A stretch of DNA of 64,000 nucleotides, taken from contig JAGKQI010000102.1 in NCBI GenBank assembly GCA_018806915.1, positions 434,001-498,000 on the forward strand, written 5' to 3'. The DNA comes from Phytophthora colocasiae. Taxonomy: Eukaryota; Oomycota; Peronosporomycetes; Peronosporales; Peronosporaceae. Shown in pieces: positions 49,719-61,700 of this stretch. A program made the position numbers and the translations under genes. The notes under the pieces were generated by a model, which saw only the letters and a program-made list of their open reading frames with translations, had not been told where the DNA came from and did no database searches. The first letter of the stretch is position 1; every line of letters starts with the position of its first letter.

Positions 49719-52700
49719 ATGCCGAATCAGAAAGGTTCACTTTTGGATCCAACAGTATCGACTCGATACTATCGAGCAGTCAGGATGGGGGCGCAGGCGT
49801 CACGCGATGCCGGCGCAGAGCCCCCCGCTTCTCTGCAAGATGAGCGGGCAGCAGCACGTGCATGGCGCACGGGTGTTCCGTTTACACTGCTGCACAACGA
49901 AGGCTTCGTAGTGGAGAAGTACAGGGAGCTGCTTGCGGCGTCGAACTCTCAGGCGACGGCTGCCCTAAGCGATAACAAGGCGCTAAAAGAGGCACAGACA
50001 ACAGCATCAGGGCTGGACGAAGCGCCGATGGAGGAGATGCAGCACGCGACGGACATGGCTCGCATCAAGCTGTTCGCCCGCATGAAGCGAGAGGAAGGCG
50101 GGGAAGGAGGACAAAGTGGCTCGCGGCCAGCCTCTCCCTCCAACGTAGGGTCTGCTGTTGCTGGCACATCTGCTTCCTCTACGGGCAAGGAGAACCCACC
50201 CAGTGCCTTCGCTGGAATGGTGGGTAATATTTTGTCCAGAGATTCCTTGGAGAGTGTTGAAAGCGAGAAGCTGCGAACCCAACGAGATGAGCTGCTGCAG
50301 GTGTATTTTGAGCACATTGCTGCGAAGATACGGCAGACCAGGGTGGAGGTAGCGAAGGAATCACCGTCGCCAAGAGTAAACCATGTGGAGGAGGTTGAGA
50401 CACCAGTCAGAGAGAATTCACTACCGGTTGGGCCTGCCATGACACTTGGAGGAAGTAAGATATCGCTGAAGGTGACGCCGGCTAGTGTGTTCTCCGTCGC
50501 TTCACTACGCATGCAACTGGAAATGTTACACGAGTTCCGTATATTGAGTCCAAAACTTTTCGAGAACGGGACGATGGCGTTTGTACAAACGCTGCTAGAT
50601 AGCCCGCCGTTTGCGTTAAAAGATGTTGTCGTAGGGACTCCTGAAGACGCCCTCTTGAGCGATGTACACAGATTTTGCACGAATATGCTGCATCCAACTC
50701 AGGAAGGAGATGTGACATTGGATATGCAGCGTCAGGTTACTCTCTTACTACTGCTTGCGATTGGAGTCAGCAGCGGTCGTATCAGTTTATTGCTCGAGTT
50801 TGTGGATGGTCTACTTACGTTGTCGAGTGAAATAACGGCGGATGGATCTCTAGTGCAAGGATATCCGTTTGCAGAATGGGTGAAAGTATTCGTGAAGCGG
50901 ATGCAGTCCTACCGTGTTGATTGTGTTCCAGAAACCTTGGAGGACAACGTTATTGAGAAGAAATTTGCTGAAAATACTCTTCTGGGTGAAGCAGAAAACA
51001 AAGATGCTGAGATTGGAAAGGACGATTTGGAACCCAATATGTTAAGTTCGCTGGACACGGGTGAATCGAATTTCATTGAAGCAACCGCTCTGTCACTGCT
51101 GAGTTTCCTCTACAAAAATGCAATTTCAAACAATCTTGCCGATGCAGAAGATGGAGAGGGCAGCGATGCAACAAACGCACCATTCGCTATTGATGTCAAA
51201 GTGGAGACATTCAAGCTGCTACTGAACTTTACATCAAAGTATGTCGATATTTTTACGACAAATAAGGCCGACGTTATTCAGGTGTATATTCTCCAAGCAT
51301 GTCTCGGAATTCTTAACAAGAATCTGGAAATTCTGCTTAAAGTTGGAGAAGGGTGTCGTAAGCAAGACTCCATATCCCTTGTGAAGGCAGGTTTAACAGC
51401 TCCTCTCGAAAAACTACTGGGGGTATTAAGTGGACAAGACAACAAAAACGAAGGAAACGACAACCGTGTGTCACCTGAGTCATCCTCCGTGCAGATTGAT
51501 GAAAACATTTGCGTCCGAGTGACATCAGTAGCGCTGGATCTGTATACGACATCTATTCGTATAACCCATTCAGACGTCAGTGATCAATTTACGCATGTCC
51601 TCAAGTATTTACAATTATGGCACCAGTCGAAGGCAACGGACATGGAGTTAAAGATTCTTGCACGCCTACTTGCACATCTTTGCACTCGCGTGGATGCTAT
51701 TTATCTGTCAATGCTATCATCTGAAGATTCACTAGGACAGTTTCTGAAATTGGTGGACTACGCAGTGGGAATTCAGCAAAGACAACTTCGACATGTGCTT
51801 GCAAGATCGATTGATGAGTCTGACGAGGGTGTTGCACCGTCCTTGTTCCGTGGCAATAATGAGGATCCATTCGAGTTAATTTCGCTTGTGAATGCGGTTA
51901 CACAAGCATCTTTCGTGGGTGCATTTGATACCTGTAGGGGAGTTGACGTCGCTATCATGGTATTTGAAACCATTCGTGACTCTTGCTCGACGATCTGCAG
52001 TGGTTTAGCCGACCATGTCCAAGCACAAGATTGTCGAGCTCAGTGGCCGGATATTGAAAGTGCTCTTAAGGACGGATTTGTCGGTATTTTGGCGCCTGTT
52101 GTACTTTCTTGTGGAATACTATTTCTACGAAATCGAAAACGTGTTGAAGCTATGCTGGAGATAAGTGATAGTGATAACACCGATTCTGCTTCAGGTTCCC
52201 CTATTTCGTCACGTCTGTTTGGGCTTCTCAAGGAAAACTCGTCCAAGTTCCTAAAGTTTATGGTTAATCTGGATGCACTGGTATCGTTGATTGACCCAGG
52301 TAAAAGGGAGACTATAGTGGAAAATGACTTCATGGTGCTCAAGTCGGAAACGATGGAATCATCTCACGAGTATGAAAACAACATGGATGCACTAACTGAG
52401 CTTCAACTGCCGGGGGCTACTCAAATGGTGATCACATTTGACTCCAGATGCCGAACAGAAGTCAATTATGACTATTTGACTTTTTACAAGGATAAAAGCC
52501 AAGGAGAGTTTTATGGATGTCAGTTTTACTCTGGACGTGATGCGGAGCAAAATTGGCCTGGTGTCGGTGATAACCCTCCCTTGACTATCGACAGTGACCA
52601 CTGCTTTGTCTACTTTCATACCGATGGGTCAAATACCGACTGGGGATATAAATTTACGGCAACAGCAGAAATTCTTGAGCGGAAGAAGAGTCTGCAACAA

Positions 52701-55700
52701 CACTGGCTTGTCTATTTGTTGGAGAGTGTAGTTCAGCTACTGGATGAAAGTAGCAAACTTCTAATCGATGGAAGTGCGTTCGCACCAATTGAAGATATCG
52801 AGATTCAGAACGAGCGATATTTACAGAGTGACTTGTTGAAGAGTGGCGTGTGTTCTGAAGACAACAAGAATGCTGAGGTTCTTCGGTTGCTGCAGGACTT
52901 TGTGGATCCCCCTGAGTGTTCGGATGCTGAAAAGATTGTCCAAGCCCTTCAGGAGCAGTCGGGTCTGTCTCGACCTGCTGCAACTCTTGCTCGTTCCACA
53001 TCATTCGATCAAATTACGAGCTCTGCCCCAAATCAGTCCGTCAATAGTGCTGTCCGAGCAGTGGCAGCAGCTATTTTGCACCACAATATGTGGGGAATGG
53101 ATGCGTATGCTTTTACACAGAATTTGCGGACCGATATCTCTGAACAGCTCCTTCGTGGATGGAAAAATGCCCAGAAGATGCGTGATTGGTTCCACCTCGG
53201 AGATGCTGCAGATGCTGGTATCCAAATGGTGCCAAATCGACGACGTTCGGGTCGACTACGCCGTCAGCCTTCAGCTTACAAGGGTCTTTCCGAGGAATCC
53301 CTTGCCATTCTGTGCAACAACGTTATTGAAAGAGCAAAGTTTCTGCTGGAGATTACACCCGTGTCATTCGCGTACGTGACAGGTGCAAAGCGGAGGTGGG
53401 GGCTATTGGCCAAATATGGTCATGCGATAGGAAAGCAAGGCTCTTCTGATACACAACTTGACAAGTGGTACAACCTTTTGGATGAGTTGCAAGCTGCTAC
53501 AGAGCTGCGGAGCTTGTTTCAGTATCGAAGATTATCAAGTGAACGTTTGAAGCATGGCCAAGCCAAATCGGTTACTGAACAAGTTCTCGAGTTTATCCAG
53601 AGCGATGTGGATATAGGAGAGATTCGAAAGGTGATCGAAATAAGGAATCGCAGAGCAGCAAGTCGAGCGCTTGGTATTGAGATTTTCGTTCAATCTCTGA
53701 AGGATTGCCCGAGCTCACGCTTGCGAGGGGTTTTGCTGGAATCTTTCTCATTTGCTTTGAGAAGTTTCACGATAGCTAACTCTCCTGCAAGTGTGCCGGG
53801 TTTGAGCTCTGTTGGCTCAATATCAACCCTAGATTCTTTCCCGCGATTGCATTTTGATGCTTTGCTGTCCGGGTGTGACGAATCACTGCGTCAACGCATT
53901 GCTGAAGCTTTTGGCCATTGCCTAGTGGTCTTTGCTCAGCAACTTGAGGTGGCTATCAATGATGAAACAAATTTCGGATTGATTACCGGTGTATTACGCT
54001 GCTGTGCATTGGACTACGACTTAGAAGATTCGTTCTTGCTACAGGAAAGTCGGGTTTTGCCTCGGATTGTGCGTCTGCTCTCTTCAGAGTCAATTTCGCT
54101 TCGCAATGCAGCACAATCACTTCTAGGGGTCCTCCTGTCTCGATTCATTGCTGGTCGAGTAGAGTCCAGCTTAGCTAATGAAGATGACGATGATAACGGG
54201 TTGGCTACTGGCGACGAGCATGACGTGTCGATCTTTCAACGGCAACTTTTTGCAGCAGTAGGGCATCAACTTGCAGAAATTGTGTCCGCTGTTAAATCTT
54301 CTTTAGACTCAAAGCCTGACGATGATTTGGGCAAGTCGTCGCCCCAATACCTTCCTGAAAACTCGCCTGGGTTCACTGCGCCATGCCTACAGCAAAATGC
54401 TATCAGTTGGAATCATTCAATAATGCTATGGGTGTATAGCTCAAGCAAGGGGCCATTGTATGCACTTAAACTAGGCGATGAAGTTCGTCGAGGGCCAAAC
54501 TGGAGCAGCACTGACGATTCAGAGAATGATATGGAAATTGGGACTGTCGTTAGCATTCCCAGTCCCACCAAGGTTCATGTTCGCTGGAACACGACGGGGC
54601 TGACTTCTCAATGTGACTTTGATCCAAAGCAAGGGGTGTTTGATGTGGTCTTGGTGGATGAGGGTGTGGGCGGAACTATATTTTTTAAAGGAAACAAGAG
54701 TATGATCAAAGATACACCAGCAGCCAAGCCGTGGAGCCACTTTGGGTTGTTTTTGACTGATAAGCGGATGCTTGTCTACAAAATTTCATGTGGGTCTGAC
54801 AAAGAAAGCGTATTTGAGACTGACTATGATCTGGATGCTGATCAATGGTCTCATGTCGCTATTGTTCAGGACGAAGATATACTGCGCGTATATGTCAACG
54901 GCTCAATAGTATCGCAGCACCTGCTGGAGTCCTTTTTAGTGATGAACGCAAATGTGAACCCAGCTGAGTCTGCAATTATTGAGTCCACTCACCCACTCGA
55001 AGATTCAATTGATGAATACTGCCCAGTTCATATTCCAGGTGCCGTCAAGATCCGTCTGACGTTCGACCCCCTGTGTGACATTGATGGGTCCACCGGATTT
55101 GTGCGGTTTTATAAAGATGCTAAGTGCGTTGAGTTCTGGGGCGAAGACAAATATACCGGCAAGTACAGTGACCCGGAGAGAAATTTTCCTGGCGCTCAAA
55201 GTAATCGTGCTCGAAGTTTGCAGCAAGCAGAAGAATCCAGCGTGGATTTGAACATACTTGAGATTCCTTCGGATCGTTTTTTGGTTTACTTTCACAACGA
55301 AGGCAGCTCCAATAGCTGGGGCTTTCGAATTCTGGCGTCGCCAGAATTCGCAACATCCGCCGAGGAATCTGCGAGTCCGGTGACCCACTTAAACCCGTAC
55401 CCATTTTACTTCGGTGAAGCGCCGGGTCGCGTCCTGGACGAACCTGCAGCGAAATGCTGGATCTATCAGCCAAAGATCGTGAATTATCCTATTTCGGAGA
55501 GTGATCTAACAACAGAGATACAGAGCAGCTACCCGTCAGCGGAGATCGTTTCGAACTGTGTTCCAGCTGAGCGTACTTTGCACATTCTCGGATTATTTCG
55601 CACATGCGCTGAAACGTCATTTGGGCGGAGCCTCGTTGGCACCCCGGAAAACCTCCAGAACCTCCTATTTCTATCGTTTGACGTCCGAGTTCCAGTTGAA

Positions 55701-58700
55701 ATCCGAGTGGGGGCCATCAGAGTGTTAAAAGATCTTGCTGGAAACCTGAGTCCAGAAATGATGGATGTGCTAGTGTCAAAAACACTTGCACATAACGAAG
55801 GAAGCTTTTTGGCTTTTGTGTTCAAGCATCTAGGGCGTGCTTTGAATGTTTGGCGGGCTTACAGCGACGACAATGGTATTGTGGGTCTTGAAAGCGAAGA
55901 AGATAATACGGATGGTGAAATTCTAGAGTTGCAAACATCGGCACTAGGGGAAGCGAGTTTGATAGCCGCTTACATATCACTGCTCCGTGGCGTGGCTGGG
56001 TGTTCTTGCTGGTGCGATCAGCTCTTTGATTTGCTTTTATCTGGGCTGAAACTATCCGACAGCGCATTATCGAATCTAGACGTGGATCACGTGTTGGCGT
56101 CACTTGCATTGCTTGGTGGAAATTTCGGTGGTGCTTACATTGGAGGCAGGGTGAGTTGCTGTGTAAATGTCGATGGCAAAGAAATGGTTGAGACTGGCTA
56201 TCTCGTGCAGTTCCGTATGAAAGGTGGAGCTCAGATCGCTCGTATCATTTTTGATTGCGATCAATCGAGCACCGTTGATGTCCCCTTAACGGACGTTGCT
56301 TATTTGGATGACATCGAGAAAGTTGAGTTTGCTTCTTTCCTTAAACAAACGGTTTCCTTGGCTCCTCAATTGAAAGATCTATACCAAGGCATACTAGATC
56401 TGAGCGTTGATGCACCCTCATTTGACGAAACTTACCAACCCAAACTCACGAAAAAAGAAAATGTTGAGGTACTCGAAAGCGAGCACCCTTATGCTGCTGG
56501 TGAAGATGTGACATATTCGCTCAACTTCCGCGGGGCGAACGAAATAGTGATACGTTTCGATAAAATGTCATGTACTGCTGGTCCAAATGATTACATCCAG
56601 TTTAAGAAACGGGAAGGCGATCTGAATGAAAGTGAAGGAACTGATTCGTATTGGGGTGAAGAGAAGTATTATGGCGATTACTTCCCAGGTGTGGGAACAA
56701 CACCACCTCTTTGTATTCCAGCCGGGAGTGTCGATGTGCACTTTTTCACTGACGCGTCATCCAGTGGCATTTCCGAGTGGGGCTTTAAACTCACAGCTCA
56801 TGCGTTCGAAGAGGCCATGATTTACCCGCCTGAAATACCGCCCCCGATAAAGATAAGCGCATTAAGCGATATTCATGCGAGATGTATAAAATCTATCGGG
56901 CACATTCTTCAATCACAGAGGCGAGTAGATATTATCCCAACATTCACAGCACTGTTGCCTGCGTTGACAAAGATCGCCAACTCCCCCTGTGATGGGCGCC
57001 CAATCCAGTCATCCCCAAAATCGCAAATATTTGAGTCAAAGCATCCATACGCAAATTCTGTGATGGAATACATGAAAGTGACTTTCAGTGGCGCATCGAT
57101 GCTGACAATCACTTTCGATGCACAATCCCGAACAGAGCAGGGTTGCGATTATCTCTGCTTCTTCAAAGACAAGTCGTTAACTGACAGGTGGGGTGCCTAC
57201 CAGTACTGTGGAGTTGGAAGTGACGCTAACTGGCCCGGCGTTGAAGATCGACCACCGCTTGTTATCCCTGCAGACTCATTCACGCTACTATGGACCACTG
57301 ATGGCTCCAACGTCGACTGGGGTTGGAAGTTTAATGTCACAGCGGAGTTTCTACCAGAGTTTTCTCGCGATAAAACCTTAAAGCAGCTTGATGCTCGATC
57401 TTACCGACTGTTTGAGACGTTGTACGAGAAGATGAACCATCAACGAATCCCCCTAAAGAGCGAGTTTGAAAATTTTGCTGAAAATGACGAAGGAATCAAG
57501 GAGAAAAAATCCGTTGATCCAATTCGCCAACTGCTATCCAAGTGCAAGTCAAAGAGAGCACTAAAAAATAGTGAGTGGGGAAGCACAGCATTGAACAAAG
57601 CACAGATTTTTCGTGTGAGTGATGAAAGTGGAGTTAGGATCTACAAGGAGAAAAGTCGCGATTCGATGGTGCTGGTCGAACTGAAAACTGGAACTGAATT
57701 TGCCGCAGAAGTGAGTCTGAATGGTTGGCTAAAAGTTGCCGCTGAGAGTGTTGACCTACTTGATCAGGCAGCGTTCGGCTGGGTTTGGCAGCGTACTGGT
57801 GAGGCAATACATGCTAGCCGTTCAACAGCATGCGCTAATGGAGAGGATTTGCTCACGCTGGGGGTGGATGACCTCAACTTTGAAAGCCGGCATTCAGTGC
57901 TGGAAATGGATGACAATAACGACGAGGAAAAGTCTCTCACCAGTTTGTGCTCTCCATTTGTATTTGATGAATTTAAAGGGCAAACGGACCGAATCCAGAG
58001 TTTGGCTTATGACTCCCATCGAGCAATGGCCACAAAGGCTGCGCGCCAAGCCATTCTCACATTCCTTTCGTGTGACCCGACAACAGTTCCTGTTCCTTTA
58101 AACGCTTTAGGCAGCACCGAAGATATTCTCTTACTTTTGTCAAATTATTTCTCGGTTTCAGAAGCAGCCTACGACAAGCAGTCTGATGTGCTTTTTGCAC
58201 TTCGAAAGCGTTTAACACACACGGTTGTAAGTGGTATTGATGACTTAATGCTTTCTGCGATCCTCGGTCGCTGCCTTGAAGTTCTCGGAAGTGGGGCTGA
58301 ATTACTTCCAAAGGGCCGTGGGGCTGTGAGGATATTGGAAAGTACGCATCCATACCAAGATAACGCAGACCAATACTGGGATATATCGATTCCTGGAGCC
58401 ACGAAAATCAAGGTGGTTTTTGATCGCAGATGCAAAACTGAGGCTGGATGTGACTGGGTGCGACTTTACAAATCTGGATCAAATCGAACAGATACAATTG
58501 GCCCTGACCAAATTGGCGGACGAGGAGATAGCGAAAACTGGCCAGGCACTGGGGACCGCCCCCCGTTGTATATTGACGATGACTCCTTTGAGGCATATTT
58601 TCACTCTGATTCGAGCAACAATGACTGGGGTTTCAAGTTGTATGCTATTGGAATTTTCAAAGATGACGATATGGTATCGCATGTTAAGGGCTCCAGCAGT

Positions 58701-61700
58701 CCTGAAATGGTCATGAAAATGTTGACAATGGCTGGTTGGGTGTTGGAGGTGCTGAGCTCAATTTCGGATGAAAAACTTCGAGCAAGCCCTACAGTATTCG
58801 AGAGATTGTACTCGGCTGAAGCGTTGCAGACGTTAATCTTCAGCCTGAACGAGTCACCTCAAAACATTAAGACGTGCATGCTTCAAATTCTCAGTAACGT
58901 GGCTCAGAGTACCGCATTCCATTCAATACCGACGGTCCTTATTGAGCAAGTGCGAGACTTGATGAACGTGAAGATGCGTGCAAAGCATCAAGCTGAAGAT
59001 CGTGTGGAACTAAAATCTCTCTATCTCCAGTCGCTAGTACAGTGCGCTGTCGCTGTTGATTTATCGATTGATAGCCACTGCAACGATGGTTCGAATTCTA
59101 ACATGAGGTCCATCCAGCTCTTGCCTTATCAACCTGGATCAAATGGCACTACTACTTTTGTGAGCAGTCCAAGCACGTCAACGTCAGGACGTTTCCAGTT
59201 CCAAGTAAATTTCAGAAAACTTGCATCAATTGTGACTATTGGGCTTACAGGCGGATCGAGTGTTTTGTCGATGGGAACACCAGGGGGATTTGTGCAGTGG
59301 GAAAGTGACGGAAAAATCTCCTTTGCCACTTGTTCCAATTCTGGTGATGGCAGCAATTTACTTGAGATCGATGGATACAAGAATCGAATTCGGGAAGGGG
59401 ATTCAGTAGTAATCCTTCTTGATCTCCACCGACAAACACTTACTATCCGGAAAAATAATGTTGCTGCAGCACTTGTCGTGGGACCTATCAGCTCGGGTGC
59501 TCTGATTCCATGGGACTCACTTGCATTACCCCTGCATCCAGAACATGACATTCGGCTGTTTATTTCTCACGCAAACTCCGATAATCAGATCGAATTTGGC
59601 TCACTATACTGTTCACCTCTTGCACTCATCCCTCAAGCCATAGTTCCAAGTTGGTATAGCAAGGTTGTAGACGCGGTTAGCATGATGCTCGACTTTCGTG
59701 GAAACCTATCATCTACAGTCGTTTTACGTGAGAGCCGTCACCCATTACCATCCCTACCACCAGTCAAACCCGTACGTGATCTGATCGACATTGATGGTGC
59801 AATAGCATTAGAGATTCGTTTTGACAAGAGAACCAAGCTGTCGAAAACGGAAGAGCTTCGTTTCTTTAGTGGGAGTAAATTCGGTGACTCTAATGGACCA
59901 GCCATTGTTCTCTCCGGAATTAATGGTGGTGAAGACGAGAAGGAAACCCCACACCTCTTCGTGAACGAGGGCACAAAGGCTCCAAGCTATTCGTTATCTC
60001 CTGGAGACTCGGTGGTGAGGTCACCAGATTGGGAATACAGTGATGAAGATGGAGGGGCTGGAAATGTCGGCATTGTGCAGGAGATTACTACTTGGGGAAC
60101 CCACGCTGGAAAGGGAGTACGAGTGCAGTGGCAAGAGAATGGGTTTGAAAGTGTGTATCGTTACGGACTCAATAACCGTTACGATGTTCAAAGTTTAGAG
60201 CACACGAAGTACAGTGGATTACCATTGATCATTCAAGGGAGCAGCCTGTCGTTTGAGTTGGTTCGAAATACGCCTACCACGAAGCTTGATCTGAGTATTT
60301 CGTCGGAGTTTGACGGTAGCCTTGAGTTAAACGGGTCTACCAAGTTGGAAGTGAAACTTGCGAGTGGGAGTAAATCCACATTATCAAAGAGCGATTGCTC
60401 CGTTGAATTTTGGGCATGTATGTCGAAGGATAAGATGGGAGACAAAGGATGTACGGAGATTCTTCGTATTGAGAGTGTCCACGACCGGATTATTTTGCTG
60501 ACAGATCAACGTGGTAAATGCATTATAGTGCATGAAGCAGTCGATACTAGTGGCAATGTGATAAAGCACCATCAGTGCCGTGAAACTGTGGGTGATAGCA
60601 GCAGTTTTGGAAATCTCTCGTTTGGTCAGTGGACTCATTTGGCGCTGGTGTTTTCAGGATCGAGAGTGTTTGTGGTGCAGAATGGTGACGTGGTTTACTC
60701 AGTTAGATGTTTGGAGCATGGCAGGATGGTTCTGGGCTCAAATGCGGCGCTTGTTTTCGGAAATTCGTGCACTCAGGCTGCCTTGCCGAATGACGTCACC
60801 AACTCTTCAGTGTTGTGCTCAGCGCTGTGTGGCTACCTGTACGATATACGATTGTGGGATGTTGCTTTACGCGTTGAACAACTACGCAGTCATTTCCGAG
60901 GGCTGGACAGTGTTGACGTGCCTAAGAGCAGTAGTCGTCCGGGGACTCCAACATCGTCGAGTGGAAAGCTTATGTCGCCATCGATGACCTATCTTTCATC
61001 ACCACGGTCACCGCGGTCGTCGTTGCGATCAGTTTCGATCCCTCAGAACATGCGAAAGTGGGTCACGGCTAATCGAACAAGCAAGGATGCTGTCACTGTT
61101 CGCCTGAATTTAGGTGTAAAAGTGTCGAATGTGCCGAAAGCTGATGGAACTTCTTCCGATATGGTCTATTACGAGGCGCATGCACTATCAAGTGGTAAAT
61201 TGACAGTTGGATGGATTTTAGACGGCGCAAAGATGCACAATAGGTCTCTATACATCGGAGAAGAGCCCGATTCATTTGGTATTGATCTAGGGAGGAAGGT
61301 GGTGCACTTGTCAACCTCTGAAAAATCTCTAGCTCCGTTTACTAGGGTCGATCTCAACGCTTGTGGCAGTCCTCGAAGGTCTTTAGGAGGAAACTCATTT
61401 GGAAACGACATTTTCTGTCGTAATGGAGACATCATCGGTTGCGCTATTAATCTAAGTTCTGGGAAGCTGACGTTCTATGTGAATGGCACGACGGTTGCAG
61501 AATGTATTTCTTTCAACTACGTGTGTCACAACCGGACCACTGGCAACAGCAAGGATAAAGAGTTTGACGCTTTGGTTGACGAAATTATCACTGTCGGACA
61601 ACTGGCATCAACAATCAGCGAGAGCCAGGCTCCAGACTTAAATGCTACAGCAAGGCTATTCTATCCTTCTGCTAGTCTTGGCCCTCAAGGTGCACAAGGT

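Noticed and set aside
49949..50680. 243-codon minus-strand ORF inside the HECT gene
   Set aside because: Antisense of a well-supported coding region, Ser-rich, with no domain.
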